A stretch of DNA of 54,180 nt from Alphaproteobacteria bacterium (GCA_009920665.1 RFZL01000013.1:1-54180); one strand, 5' to 3'; counted from the stretch's first letter, positions 1 to 8,559 are shown. Numbers and translations: made by a program. Notes: generated by a model from the letters alone, not told the origin.

Positions 1-66
1 GGAAATGCTGACGCCGTCGCGCACGCAGGTGGTGTGGCCGATGGTCGGGCGGGCCGGATGACGCAT
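1..66 (-). CDS. Possible start of an unidentified protein, cut by the window edge
   Basis: Twenty-two codons stay open from an ATG at position 66 to the window edge (MRHPARPTIGHTTCVRDG...). It lies downstream of the glycosyltransferase-like gene on the same strand, so it could be the next gene of that operon. No convincing Shine-Dalgarno sequence precedes the ATG, and the fragment is too short to assign to a family. It could be a later part of nothing more than an open frame; support is only frame openness and strand agreement. Confidence 0.3.
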   Translation of the reverse strand, partial: MRHPARPTIGHTTCVRDGVSIS

Positions 67-74
67 CGGGGGCT

Positions 75-104
75 GGGTGCCAAGGGGCCGGGTGCCAGGG
101 GGGG
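75..104. repeat. Two-copy imperfect 15 bp tandem repeat
   Basis: Two adjacent copies of GGGTGCCAAGGGGCC-like sequence (75-89 and 90-104, two mismatches) lie between the stop codon of the glycosyltransferase-like gene and the putative next gene. It belongs to a class of short tandem duplications at gene borders seen six times in this window. Confidence 0.6.
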
Positions 105-134
105 CGGTTGCCAGAGCGCCGGCAGATGTTCCCG

Positions 135-2012
135 TCAGCCTGCAGAATCCACCATCGATCGGCGAATGATATCGGCAAGGCCGGCGGGGGCGGCGCGACC
201 TTCGCCAAGCGCGCCAAGGATGGCCTCCCATCCCGCCCGTTCATGCGCCAGCCGCGCCGCCATATCGGTCTCGCAGAATGACAGGCAGGCAGCAAGCCGC
301 GCCGCGCCGTTACGGACATAGCTGCCGCCCTTCGCGGCGCCGTCAATGGCGAAGATCAGACCGGCAAGCGCCGCCGGATCCGGCGAGACGAAACAGGCGG
401 TGAAGGGCCAGAGATGGTCGCGGAGCGTCTCGAATCCCTGCGGGTGGAGTTGCGCATAGCGACTGAAAAGCAGCAATCTCTCGATGTCACCGATAGCCTT
501 GCCGTCGCTCGCATGCGCGATGGCGCGGGCGGCGAAGGCCTGCTTGTCATGCCGCATGATCAGCCCTTCGGCATGGAGATGTCCGAGATATTCCGCCTCG
601 CCGAATGCCGATATGGCATAGGCCTGATCCTCGGCCCGATTGATGAAGGTCGGGGTGAAGGGCCGCCAGCGGCGAAGCGCGTCGGCGGTGATGCCGGTCG
701 TGCCGCCGGTCACATGAACGCGCTGAAAGCCGGGTGCCCGTTGCAGGATTTCAGCCTCGGTGGAGATCGCCTGCGGCCATTGCGGGCAGAACAGCCGACG
801 CGAAGTCAATGGTGCCTTGAGCGCTTCGGTATCGGGCCGCCTGACATCGGGGATGAACAATCCGGTCGCGGCGTCCGCCTCATTGACCAGCCCGCCGGCA
901 AGCATGCCCAGATCGACAAGCTTGCCTTCATGGTCACGCGCCGTGCCACCCCACAGGGGATTGGCGATGGTCTGCAGGGCGGTGCGCCCGGTATGCGACT
1001 TCAGCGCCGTCTGGTCGAAGATCTGGTCAAGATCGATCTTGAAGGTGAATCTTACGCGTGGATTGACCACCATCTGCCAGACAAGAAGGATCACCTTGAG
1101 AAAGCTGTAATGCCGGCCATAGGCGCCATTGACACCGAATATATCGGCTGCCGCCGCGTCGCCCGGGCACAGGCACCGCGCTATGGCGCGGCACCGGTCC
1201 TCGTCAAACACAAAAACCCGCAAATGCCGCAAATCAAGATGGCGGGTGATGATGTCCCGCACATAGGCAAACCCCGTTTCCTCCATGCCCGGGTGCGTGA
1301 CCGAGACCGACATGACAAGATCCATCCGCGCCGCGGGCGGCAATGTGCCAGCCTCACATTCCGCGGCCAGCGCCCGGTCGAGGCTGGCAAGCCCATAGAG
1401 GATCTCGTTTTCCTCCGGCCGCGCATCGAGCGGGATGGGATGATCATACCAGAAGGTTTGCCGGCTTTCGGCGAAGCGGTGTCCGGCCGCGCGGTGATCC
1501 GCCGGGACATCGGGTGAATCAGGATCGAGCGGCGGACTGATCAGGGCGTTGGCCGTGAACAGCAGTTCTGCGGCCGGCGCGCGAAGCGGCGCTGATGGCG
1601 GTGTAAGGTCATGCAACCGGCGCCGGGCACGAATGGTTTCGGCCATATCATCGGGCGCGGCGCTGGCGGCGGCGGCTGGTGGGCAGAAGATGTCCCATGG
1701 ATGGCGCCGGTCTTCGGGGTCGATAACAAAATCAGCGAGACTGCGTTCCAGAAAGGATACCAGATGGCGTGTCACCATACCGTCGGGACTGGCGGATGTC
1801 GCGGCTTCGGTCTGTTTCACCAGTGCCTCTGCCGCCGAGTGATCGGGATGTGCGGTCAGTCCACGAAGCAGCCAGGCACGGCAAAGCCGAGCCTGATCGT
1901 CAGGCGCCGTGTCAAGGCTCAGCGCCGGCCAGTCATCGCTGGTCAGCAGCCTGTCGCCCGCTGCGGAAAGGCCGCGTGTGATCCGGCCGGTCGCGTCCGT
2001 GGCGTCCGTCAT
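135..2012 (-). CDS. Glycosyltransferase-like protein of unknown role
   Basis: A 625-residue cytoplasmic-looking protein without signal peptide or membrane segments. The middle part (about residues 245-400) reads like a GT-A glycosyltransferase: a strand-rich stretch starting MDLVMSVSVTHPGMEETG, then FKIDLDQIFDQ where the Asp-Leu-Asp could be the metal- and nucleotide-sugar-binding DxD. The N-terminal 200 residues are helical and alanine-rich. I do not recognise a named family. Start choice: the ATG at 2012 follows GGGAGAC at a good distance; the longer frame would run through the operators and into lacI. It is divergent from the LacI operon and shares its control region, so it may be co-regulated with glycoside uptake. 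The glycosyltransferase call is inference from one motif and overall pattern. Confidence 0.6.
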   Translation of the reverse strand: MTDATDATGRITRGLSAAGDRLLTSDDWPALSLDTAPDDQARLCRAWLLRGLTAHPDHSAAEALVKQTEAATSASPDGMVTRHLVSFLERSLADFVIDPEDRRHPWDIFCPPAAAASAAPDDMAETIRARRRLHDLTPPSAPLRAPAAELLFTANALISPPLDPDSPDVPADHRAAGHRFAESRQTFWYDHPIPLDARPEENEILYGLASLDRALAAECEAGTLPPAARMDLVMSVSVTHPGMEETGFAYVRDIITRHLDLRHLRVFVFDEDRCRAIARCLCPGDAAAADIFGVNGAYGRHYSFLKVILLVWQMVVNPRVRFTFKIDLDQIFDQTALKSHTGRTALQTIANPLWGGTARDHEGKLVDLGMLAGGLVNEADAATGLFIPDVRRPDTEALKAPLTSRRLFCPQWPQAISTEAEILQRAPGFQRVHVTGGTTGITADALRRWRPFTPTFINRAEDQAYAISAFGEAEYLGHLHAEGLIMRHDKQAFAARAIAHASDGKAIGDIERLLLFSRYAQLHPQGFETLRDHLWPFTACFVSPDPAALAGLIFAIDGAAKGGSYVRNGAARLAACLSFCETDMAARLAHERAGWEAILGALGEGRAAPAGLADIIRRSMVDSAG

Positions 2013-2107
2013 TCCAGTCTCCCTTCGCCCGACATGCGGCACAGATTGGCCGTGATTCCCATGCGAACCGCATGATGCTGTCGCAGGATAGGACGATAAA
2101 ATGATGC

Positions 2108-2145
2108 CCGAAAGCGTTTTCGGTTGACACCGAAATCGCTTTCGG
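2108..2145. promoter_or_regulatory. Twin LacI-type operators flanking a -35 box
   Basis: Two 16 bp near-perfect palindromes, CCGAAAGCGTTTTCGG (2108-2123) and CCGAAATCGCTTTCGG (2130-2145), are 22 bp apart start to start, about two helical turns. Both have the central CG and A/T-flanked arms typical of LacI/GalR-family operators. A consensus -35 hexamer TTGACA (2124-2129) lies exactly between them, reading towards lacI; no strong -10 is visible, and the lacI ATG follows only 13 bp after the second operator. Autoregulation of lacI and its operon, plus control of the divergent gene, is the natural reading. Confidence 0.75.
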
Positions 2146-2158
2146 AAAAGGTATCGGC

Positions 2159-3253
2159 ATGGGGGGACCAGCAAGATTAAAGGTCATTGCCGAGCGGCTG
2201 AACCTGTCGCAGAGCACCGTGTCACGGGCTCTGAACGACTATCAGGACATCTCGGACCGGACCAAGCGGCTTGTTCGTGAGGCGGCCAACGAGCTTGGCT
2301 ACCAGCCGAACATGCATGCCAGACGGCTTGCACTCGGCAAGTCCGAGACGCTTGGCTATGTGATGCCCTGGCAGGATCGCCAGGTGACGGAATCCTTCCT
2401 CAGCGAACTCATGGCCGGCATGGCCAAGGCACTGGCCGGCTATGGCTGGGACTTGACGGTGCTTGTCCCCCACAGTGTTGCCGAAGAGCTGGAGCTGTTC
2501 CAGAGAATCGCCCGCACACGCCATATCAGCGGGCTGGTGATCTCCCGGACCTATAGCGACGATCCGCGGTTCCGTGTTCTGCGGGATCTGCAGATCCCGT
2601 TCGTGTCGCATGGCCGGTCCAATGACAGTGACGAGACGGCCTGGCTTGATGTTGACAATGAACGCGCCTTTGCCGAGATGACGGCGCATCTCGCCGGCCT
2701 CGGACACCGCCGGATTGCGCATATCGCCGGACCGGAGGTCTATAATTTCGCCCGTCAGCGCCGTGCCGGTTGGCGCCGCGGCATCAGTGAGGCCGGGCTT
2801 GATCCGGACAGCGCACCGCTTGAGGAGACCGAGCTCAGTTTCGAAGGTGGCAAGGCTGCGATGGTCAGGCTTCTGGCGCTCGACCCGCCACCAACCGCCA
2901 TTTGTTGCGTGTCGGATGTTGTCGCCATTGGCGCGATGCAGGCGATCCGCGACGCCGGGCTGGTGCCGGGACGCGAAATCTCGCTTGTCGGCTATGACGG
3001 GCTCGAGATCGGCGCCTGGATCGAGCCGCCACTCACCACGATGCGCCAGCCGCAGCGCTCCGCCGGGCGCCAACTGGCAGAAATGTTGATCAGTCTTGTC
3101 GAGGGCACCACCGGGCCCGCCGACAATCAGGAACTCGTGCGCGCGTCACTCGTGCGTCGGGGAACGGCCAATCCACCCGTTTCGGGTTGGCCGGAAAGCC
3201 GGCAGGCAGTCCGGCAAACAACAAGAGCAAACTCTGGAGGTGTTGACTCATGA
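2159..3253 (+). CDS. LacI-family transcriptional regulator
   Basis: A 364-residue repressor. Residues 5-28 form the LacI helix-turn-helix and hinge entry (RLKVIAERLNLSQSTVSRAL), followed by the hinge region and a periplasmic-binding-protein-like sensor domain (about 60-340) with the usual SLVGYDGLEIGAWIEPPLTT segment near the end. The start is set by the helix-turn-helix beginning almost at once. It is the first gene of the sugar transporter operon and its stop overlaps the ATG of the binding-protein gene (ATGA). The two palindromes immediately upstream are the likely operators, so it should repress its own operon until a sugar or glycoside is bound. The effector is unknown; from the linked hydrolase a glucosyl- or mannosyl-glycerate-type ligand is a guess. 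Confidence 0.95.
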   Translation: MGGPARLKVIAERLNLSQSTVSRALNDYQDISDRTKRLVREAANELGYQPNMHARRLALGKSETLGYVMPWQDRQVTESFLSELMAGMAKALAGYGWDLTVLVPHSVAEELELFQRIARTRHISGLVISRTYSDDPRFRVLRDLQIPFVSHGRSNDSDETAWLDVDNERAFAEMTAHLAGLGHRRIAHIAGPEVYNFARQRRAGWRRGISEAGLDPDSAPLEETELSFEGGKAAMVRLLALDPPPTAICCVSDVVAIGAMQAIRDAGLVPGREISLVGYDGLEIGAWIEPPLTTMRQPQRSAGRQLAEMLISLVEGTTGPADNQELVRASLVRRGTANPPVSGWPESRQAVRQTTRANSGGVDS

Positions 3254-4593
3254 GACCACTTTTCCTAACGGCAGCGACGGCGGTGATCACCACCCTTGTC
3301 GCAGGCGTCGCACAGGCGGACACGATTCGCTTCTGGACGACCGAAAACCAGCCTGCGCGTCTTGCCAAGCAGCAGGCGATGGCTGAGGATTTCAACAGGA
3401 AGACGGGCCACACGGTCGAGGTGATTCCGGTTGAGGAGAAAGACCTTGGCACGCGGGCGACGGCTGCTTTTGCGGCCGGTGCGCTTCCCGATGTCATTTA
3501 CCACCCGCTACAATATGTGCTGCCCTGGGCCGAGGCCGGCATTCTGGATGTCGAGGCCAATTCCGACATCGTTGACGATTTGCAGAAGAACACCTTCGCA
3601 CCCGGCGCCATCACCATGGCGCAGTTCGACGGCATGACAGCCGCCGTTCCGGTCGATGGCTGGACGCAGATGGTTGTCTATCGCAAGGATCTGTTCGAGG
3701 CCGCCGGTCTTGACGCACCGACAAGCTATGCGGCAATCGAGGCGGCTGTTGACGCGCTTCACAACCCGCCATCCATGTATGGTTTCGTGGCGCCGAACAA
3801 GGTGGACGAGAACTTCATGAGCCAGGTTCTGGAGCATGTGTTCCTCGCCAATGGTGTCTCGCCGGTCAGCTCTGACGGCTTCGCGCCGCTTGACGCCGCG
3901 GCGACGACCGAGGTTCTGGACTTCTACAAGAAGATTGCCAAGGCATCGCCTCCGGGTGAGCTTTTCTGGAAGCAGTCGCGCGAGATGTATTTCGCTGGCC
4001 AGGCCGCGATGATCATCTGGTCGCCCTTCATCCTTGACGAGCTGGCAGGTCTTCGTGATTCGGCCCCGCCGACCATCAATGACGATCCGACCTCGCCCGA
4101 ACTGGCCTCGAAGACAGGCATCGTGACCACCTTCGGCGGTCCCTCGAACCCGAGCGGCGCCGCCTGGGCCGACATCCGCTATTTCGGTGTCACCAGCGAT
4201 GCCAACATCGATGTTGCGTCCGAATTCGTGACCTATTCGATGACGGATGGCTATACAGCGACCCTGTCGATCGCCCCTGAGGGCAAGTTCCCGGTCCGTC
4301 GCGGTGAAGTCACCGACACGGCCCGCTATGTGAACGCATGGTCGAAGCTTCCGGTCGGTGTTGACCGCAAGGCCCCGCTGTCGGAGCTGTATGACCAGGC
4401 GACCATCCGCCGGATTGTCAGCGGCCTTGAGACCGCCAATCGCTGGGGTGTGAAGGAAGGCCAGCTTTCGCTTGCGTCGAAGATGATCAACACGCAGGCC
4501 ATCAACCGCGTCGTTCGTCAGTATATCGATGACGAAATCGGCGCTGCTGACGCGGTTGCCAAGCTCAATGCCGAGCTTGGTGCCGTTCAGTAA
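3250..4593 (+). CDS. Sugar ABC transporter, periplasmic substrate-binding protein
   Basis: A 447-residue extracellular solute-binding protein of the MalE/UgpB class (carbohydrate uptake CUT1). Residues 1-23 are a Sec signal peptide ending AQA before Asp24. The mature part begins TIRFWTTENQPARLAKQQAMA and has the two-lobe pattern with PDVIYHPLQYVLPWAEAG and the tryptophan-containing VDGWTQMVVYRKDLFEAAGL. A strong GGAGG sits 9 bp before the ATG, which overlaps the lacI stop. It delivers ligand to the two permeases that follow. A stable hairpin directly after the stop codon separates it from the permease genes, which would keep its expression higher. Family assignment is firm, ligand is not. Confidence 0.95.
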   Translation: MRPLFLTAATAVITTLVAGVAQADTIRFWTTENQPARLAKQQAMAEDFNRKTGHTVEVIPVEEKDLGTRATAAFAAGALPDVIYHPLQYVLPWAEAGILDVEANSDIVDDLQKNTFAPGAITMAQFDGMTAAVPVDGWTQMVVYRKDLFEAAGLDAPTSYAAIEAAVDALHNPPSMYGFVAPNKVDENFMSQVLEHVFLANGVSPVSSDGFAPLDAAATTEVLDFYKKIAKASPPGELFWKQSREMYFAGQAAMIIWSPFILDELAGLRDSAPPTINDDPTSPELASKTGIVTTFGGPSNPSGAAWADIRYFGVTSDANIDVASEFVTYSMTDGYTATLSIAPEGKFPVRRGEVTDTARYVNAWSKLPVGVDRKAPLSELYDQATIRRIVSGLETANRWGVKEGQLSLASKMINTQAINRVVRQYIDDEIGAADAVAKLNAELGAVQ

Positions 4594-4608
4594 ACTGTCA
4601 TAATCTGC

Positions 4609-4636
4609 CCGGCAGCCGTCATGTGACGGCTGCCGG
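4609..4636 (+). terminator. Intercistronic hairpin after the binding-protein gene
   Basis: A perfect 13 bp inverted repeat, CCGGCAGCCGTCA and its complement with only TG between, lies 15 bp after the binding-protein stop. The following CGCATTTCATTTC is only moderately T-rich, so it is better read as an attenuator or mRNA-stabilising structure than a full terminator, since the permease genes downstream have no separate visible promoter. Confidence 0.7.
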
Positions 4637-4666
4637 CGCATTTCATTTCAGACATAAAGACAGCAG

Positions 4667-5971
4667 ATGAATCACATGGACCAGCCAGATCGCCGACGCG
4701 AGGGCGCACTAGCACGCCGCGAAAGGCGGCTTGCCTATGCCTTGCTGATGCCGACATTTCTGCTTGTTCTGGCGGTTGTGCTGCTGCCGCTGCTGGCGAA
4801 TTTCTGGATTTCGGTAAAGCCGGTCACCCTTGCCGAACTGCGCCCGCCTTCCCTGATCCTGAAAGAACAGGTGCGGGGCGATCTCGCCGCCGCCGGTGAC
4901 GAGGCGCGCCTCGAATATCGCTATCGCAACTCGTCGATCAAATATCCGCTGGAAGAGGTTGTCTTTACCGACAGCCTTCCGGCCGGGGTTGTGGTCACAT
5001 CGCTCGACCCGGCCTGCGTCCTTGAGTCCGACGGTGCCGCCCTTCGCTGTGAACTTGGCACGCTGGACGGCAAGGCGCGCGGCAAGATTCGCATCGGGAT
5101 CACGGCTGGCGATGGATTCAGCGGCGACAAGGCCAGCTTCAAGGCCGGCTTCAAGGCCAGCGTGCCGACAGCCACCTTCACCGCCTACAATGTGATGACG
5201 TCGTTTGATTTCACGCTGGCGAATTTTGAACGCGTGTTTTCGGCAGCGGAGTTCTGGGATGTGCTCAAGGTATCGGTCTACTACACCGTCTTCGGCACCG
5301 CCGGGGCCCTGCTGCTGGGCCTGTTCGCCGCGCAGATCCTGCAGAAAGCATTTTTTGGCCGGCCGCTGATCCGCGGGTTGATGCTGTTTCCCTATGTCGC
5401 GCCGGTGATTGCCGTCGCCTTTTCCTGGGTGGTTCTGTTCGACCCGTTCTCCGGCGCGGTGAATGCCATGCTGCTGCAGATGGATGTCGCCGAGGGGCCG
5501 ATCAATTTCTTTGGTCAGCGATCGGTCACCATCGATGTGTTCGGCTTCGGCCTGACCCTGCCGATGGCGCTGACAATGGTCATCCTGTTCGAGGTCTGGC
5601 GTTATTTCCCGCTCTCATTCCTGTTCATTCTGGCCCGCATGCAGTCGATTCCGTCGGATATCTACGAGGCAGCAGAGATCGATGGCGCGACGCCGATCCA
5701 GCAATTCTGGTTCCTGTCGCTTCCCTATATCGCCGGCATTCTGGCGGTGCTGTTCCTGCTCCGCTTCATCTGGACCTTCAACAAGTTCGACGACATCTTC
5801 CTGCTGACCGGTGGCAATGCCGGCACGCGGACACTGACGGTCAATGTCTATGAGCAGGCGTTCGCGATCTCGAATCTTGGTGCCGGCGCGGCGGTGGCGG
5901 TGGTGATCTTCGCGCTGCTGCTTGTCTTCTCGGTGATCTTCATCCGTTTTTCACCAAAGGATGCCAGCTGA
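4667..5971 (+). CDS. Sugar ABC transporter permease with periplasmic DUF11-like insertion
   Basis: A 434-residue MalF/UgpA-type inner-membrane permease. Transmembrane segment 1 is residues 22-50. It is followed not by a short loop but by about 110 polar residues (60-172) that resemble a DUF11-type immunoglobulin-like repeat: YRYRNSSIKYPLEEVVFTD and SLPAGV, with two cysteines (117, 128) that could form a disulfide in the periplasm. The normal permease core resumes at about 185 and carries the EAA coupling loop (YEAAEIDGATPIQQFW). MalF of enteric bacteria also has a large periplasmic loop, but of a different kind. A second ATG three codons downstream is possible as start. The stop overlaps the ATG of the next permease (TGATG), indicating translational coupling. 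Confidence 0.92.
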   Translation: MNHMDQPDRRREGALARRERRLAYALLMPTFLLVLAVVLLPLLANFWISVKPVTLAELRPPSLILKEQVRGDLAAAGDEARLEYRYRNSSIKYPLEEVVFTDSLPAGVVVTSLDPACVLESDGAALRCELGTLDGKARGKIRIGITAGDGFSGDKASFKAGFKASVPTATFTAYNVMTSFDFTLANFERVFSAAEFWDVLKVSVYYTVFGTAGALLLGLFAAQILQKAFFGRPLIRGLMLFPYVAPVIAVAFSWVVLFDPFSGAVNAMLLQMDVAEGPINFFGQRSVTIDVFGFGLTLPMALTMVILFEVWRYFPLSFLFILARMQSIPSDIYEAAEIDGATPIQQFWFLSLPYIAGILAVLFLLRFIWTFNKFDDIFLLTGGNAGTRTLTVNVYEQAFAISNLGAGAAVAVVIFALLLVFSVIFIRFSPKDAS

Positions 5972-7200
5972 TGAAGTTCTGGATGCATGGCATGTTCGGC
6001 GCCGTCCTGGCCGGCGGAATCTGGGTCGCTCTCTGGCAGATCATCGTGACGATGGCGCTGATCGTCACCACGGGCGCCGGGCTGACGCTACAGGCCGGTC
6101 CGGCCCTGCTTGCCGGCATGGTCGCCGGCCCGGTGGCCATCCTGCTGCGCCCGCCGACCCGTCTGGTGCGGCATGGTATCGGCATCACGGTGATGGCGGC
6201 GCTTCTCTGGGGTTTTACCCTAGGCGCGCCGTTTGATCCGAACGGGTTGCTACCGGCCTGGCAGAGTGTGGTGGCCATAATCATCGCCGCCGCGGCAGGC
6301 TGGCTCAGCCTGACCAGCACCATTGGCGCGATGGCGCCGGCGATGCAGGCCCGCTATGCGGCCGAAACATTCTATCTGCGCCTGTTATGGGGCCTTGGCC
6401 TGATGATGTTCGTGCTGATTGTCGCCGTCCCGTTCTATGTGATGGTGATGACAAGTCTGAAAAGCCAGCAAAGTCTGCTTGCCAACCCGCTGGATTTCTC
6501 GATCGACCCGGCTGTCGGTGGCGCGGTCCTGTTCCGGTCCTATATCGAGCTTTTCACCGAATATGATTTCGGGACATTGTTGCTCAATTCGGCGATTGTC
6601 TCGGTGGCGACGGTGCTGATCACACTGCTGTTCTCGGTGCCTGGGGCCTATGCGGTGGCGAAGCTTCGCTTTCCGGGCCGCAAATGGCTGTCCGGTTCGG
6701 TGCTGCTGATCTATCTCATTCCGGCGATCATCCTGGTGATTCCGCTTTATGCGGTGTTCAGCCAGCTTGGGCTTCGCAATTCACTTCTGGGGCTGTGCAT
6801 CGTGTATCCGGCGACGACGATTCCGGTCGCGCTCTACATGCTTCGTGGCTATTTCGCCGGCCTGCCATCGGAGCTTGATGATGCCGGGTTGATGGATGGC
6901 CTTTCACGCCTGCAGATCATCACACGGATCGCGATGCCGCTGTCGATGCCGGCGATTGCCTCGGTCGCGCTCTATGTCTTCATGATCGCCTGGAACGAGT
7001 TCCTTTTTGCCTTCATGTTTCTTGATGATGTGAAGCTGTTCACGCTGTCGCGTGGTATTGTATCGCTGAATTCCTCGGAGGTTCCGCGCCAGCATCTGAT
7101 GGCCGGAGCCGTGATCGCTACAACGCCGGTTCTGATACTGTTCCTGTGGTTCGAGAGGTTCCTTGTCACGGGGCTGACGGCAGGAAGCGTCAAGGGATAG
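5971..7200 (+). CDS. Sugar ABC transporter permease with extended N-terminus
   Basis: A 409-residue MalG/UgpE-type permease; the family usually has about 280 residues. The first 125 residues add roughly four hydrophobic segments (about 8-35, 45-57, 68-85, 98-118) before the canonical core, which begins near residue 130 with LRLLWGLGLMMFVLIVAVPFYVMVMTSLK split over the first core helix. The EAA-type loop reads LPSELDDAGLMDGLSRLQI near residues 295-313. It pairs with the preceding permease, also enlarged, to form the membrane channel. The two genes overlap by one base. The extension looks genuine because reading frame, codon use and translational coupling are continuous from the first ATG. Confidence 0.92.
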   Translation: MKFWMHGMFGAVLAGGIWVALWQIIVTMALIVTTGAGLTLQAGPALLAGMVAGPVAILLRPPTRLVRHGIGITVMAALLWGFTLGAPFDPNGLLPAWQSVVAIIIAAAAGWLSLTSTIGAMAPAMQARYAAETFYLRLLWGLGLMMFVLIVAVPFYVMVMTSLKSQQSLLANPLDFSIDPAVGGAVLFRSYIELFTEYDFGTLLLNSAIVSVATVLITLLFSVPGAYAVAKLRFPGRKWLSGSVLLIYLIPAIILVIPLYAVFSQLGLRNSLLGLCIVYPATTIPVALYMLRGYFAGLPSELDDAGLMDGLSRLQIITRIAMPLSMPAIASVALYVFMIAWNEFLFAFMFLDDVKLFTLSRGIVSLNSSEVPRQHLMAGAVIATTPVLILFLWFERFLVTGLTAGSVKG

Positions 7201-7231
7201 AGGACAGATGTCCGCAAACAGAGGATAGAGG

Positions 7232-8521
7232 ATGACAAGCCGAATCGAAGAAGCCATCAGGACCATCAGGGTCAATGACCGCGGCGGATACACGGTGCCC
7301 ACCAACCGGCTATATCCCTATCAGTGGAACTGGGATTCCGGATTCACCGCGCTCGGTATCTGGCATTTCAACAAATGGCGGGCCTGGCTCGAAATCATGG
7401 CGCTTCTCGATGCGCAGTGGGATGACGGCATGGTGCCGCATATCGTCTTCCGTCAGCACGATCCGGACTATTTCCCCGGCCCCGGTGTCTGGCAGACCAA
7501 TACCGAGCCGTCGACAAGCGGTCATTCACAGCCACCGGTTCTGGCCAGCGTGATCCTGCGGATGGTCCGCATGGGAACGGCCTATGACAGCCGTAAGGCG
7601 CGCGAGGTCTTCCCGCGCCTGATGGCCTATCATCGCTGGTTCTGCAATGCCCGTGACCCGCAGGGAACCGGTGTGATCGGCATCATTCATCCCTGGGAGT
7701 CCGGGCGCGACAATTGCCCGGACTGGGACATCGGCATGGAGGGCATCACTGTTCCCGACAATTTGATGAGCTATAACCGCCGTGACACCTCGCATGTTGA
7801 CAGCGACCAGCGGCCGACACAGGCGCAATATGACCGCTTCATCACCATCGTCCAGTTCGGGCGCGAGGTGGGCTGGGACCATCACGCTATCCACGCAAGG
7901 GGGCCATTCCTGATGGCCGACCCCGGGGTCCAGTTCATTCTGCTTCGCGCCTGCCGCGATCTGCTTGAGCTGGCGCAGCGACTCGACATGGATCAGGCCT
8001 TTGACGAGATCCGGGAATGGATCGACCGGCTGACCACAGGCTGTAACTGGCTATGGAACGACACCATTGGTGGCTATTGCGCGCGCGATATCCGCAGCGG
8101 CACCTTCAGCAATGCCATCACCAACGCGTCGATGCTGAGTTTCTATGCCGGCGCCGGATCGGCTGAACAGCGCGCCAGCATGGCGGCGCATTGCCGCCGG
8201 ATCCTCGATGCCTGCCGCTACGGCATGCCAAGCTGGGATCCGGAACATGCCGATTTTGAATCAAAGCGGTACTGGCGTGGACCGGTCTGGGCGATCATGA
8301 ACCATATGGTCTGGACCGGCCTTGCCGATGCCGGCGAGGCAGAGCTGTCGGCGCGAATCAGCAACGATACCCTTGACCTGGTTGAATCGCAGGGCATGGC
8401 GGAATATTTTGACCCGCTCGACGGTGCCGGGCTTGGTGGCATGGATTTCTCCTGGACCGCCGCCATCTATCTCGAACTGTGCCGCGACGAGGTCGCCGCG
8501 CTGCATAAAGAAACCGCTTAG
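7232..8521 (+). CDS. GH63-type glycoside hydrolase, glucosyl/mannosyl-glycerate hydrolase-like
   Basis: A 429-residue (alpha/alpha)6-barrel hydrolase with no signal peptide, so it should act on imported substrate in the cytoplasm. Family signs are RLYPYQWNWDSGF (residues 26-38), HPWESGRDN (153-161, Asp160 the likely general acid), YWRGPVWAIMNHM, and EYFDP (Glu391 the likely general base) followed by GMDFSWTAAIYLEL at the C-terminus. This layout matches the bacterial glucosylglycerate and mannosylglycerate hydrolases of the GH63 group. Products would be glucose or mannose plus glycerate or a related acid. It sits between the permease and ATPase genes of the transporter, which ties the transporter to a glycosyl-acid or short alpha-glucoside. 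AGAGG at about 7220 serves as ribosome site and belongs to a duplicated GATAGAGGA. Confidence 0.85.
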   Translation: MTSRIEEAIRTIRVNDRGGYTVPTNRLYPYQWNWDSGFTALGIWHFNKWRAWLEIMALLDAQWDDGMVPHIVFRQHDPDYFPGPGVWQTNTEPSTSGHSQPPVLASVILRMVRMGTAYDSRKAREVFPRLMAYHRWFCNARDPQGTGVIGIIHPWESGRDNCPDWDIGMEGITVPDNLMSYNRRDTSHVDSDQRPTQAQYDRFITIVQFGREVGWDHHAIHARGPFLMADPGVQFILLRACRDLLELAQRLDMDQAFDEIREWIDRLTTGCNWLWNDTIGGYCARDIRSGTFSNAITNASMLSFYAGAGSAEQRASMAAHCRRILDACRYGMPSWDPEHADFESKRYWRGPVWAIMNHMVWTGLADAGEAELSARISNDTLDLVESQGMAEYFDPLDGAGLGGMDFSWTAAIYLELCRDEVAALHKETA

Positions 8522-8559
8522 GGAAACCGCACTGGAAGATTGCGGAGGGGACCTGTCAC

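Noticed and set aside
34-321. Short plus-strand frame at the left end
   Set aside because: It overlaps the tandem repeat and the 3-prime end of the minus-strand gene, has no ribosome site and no motif.
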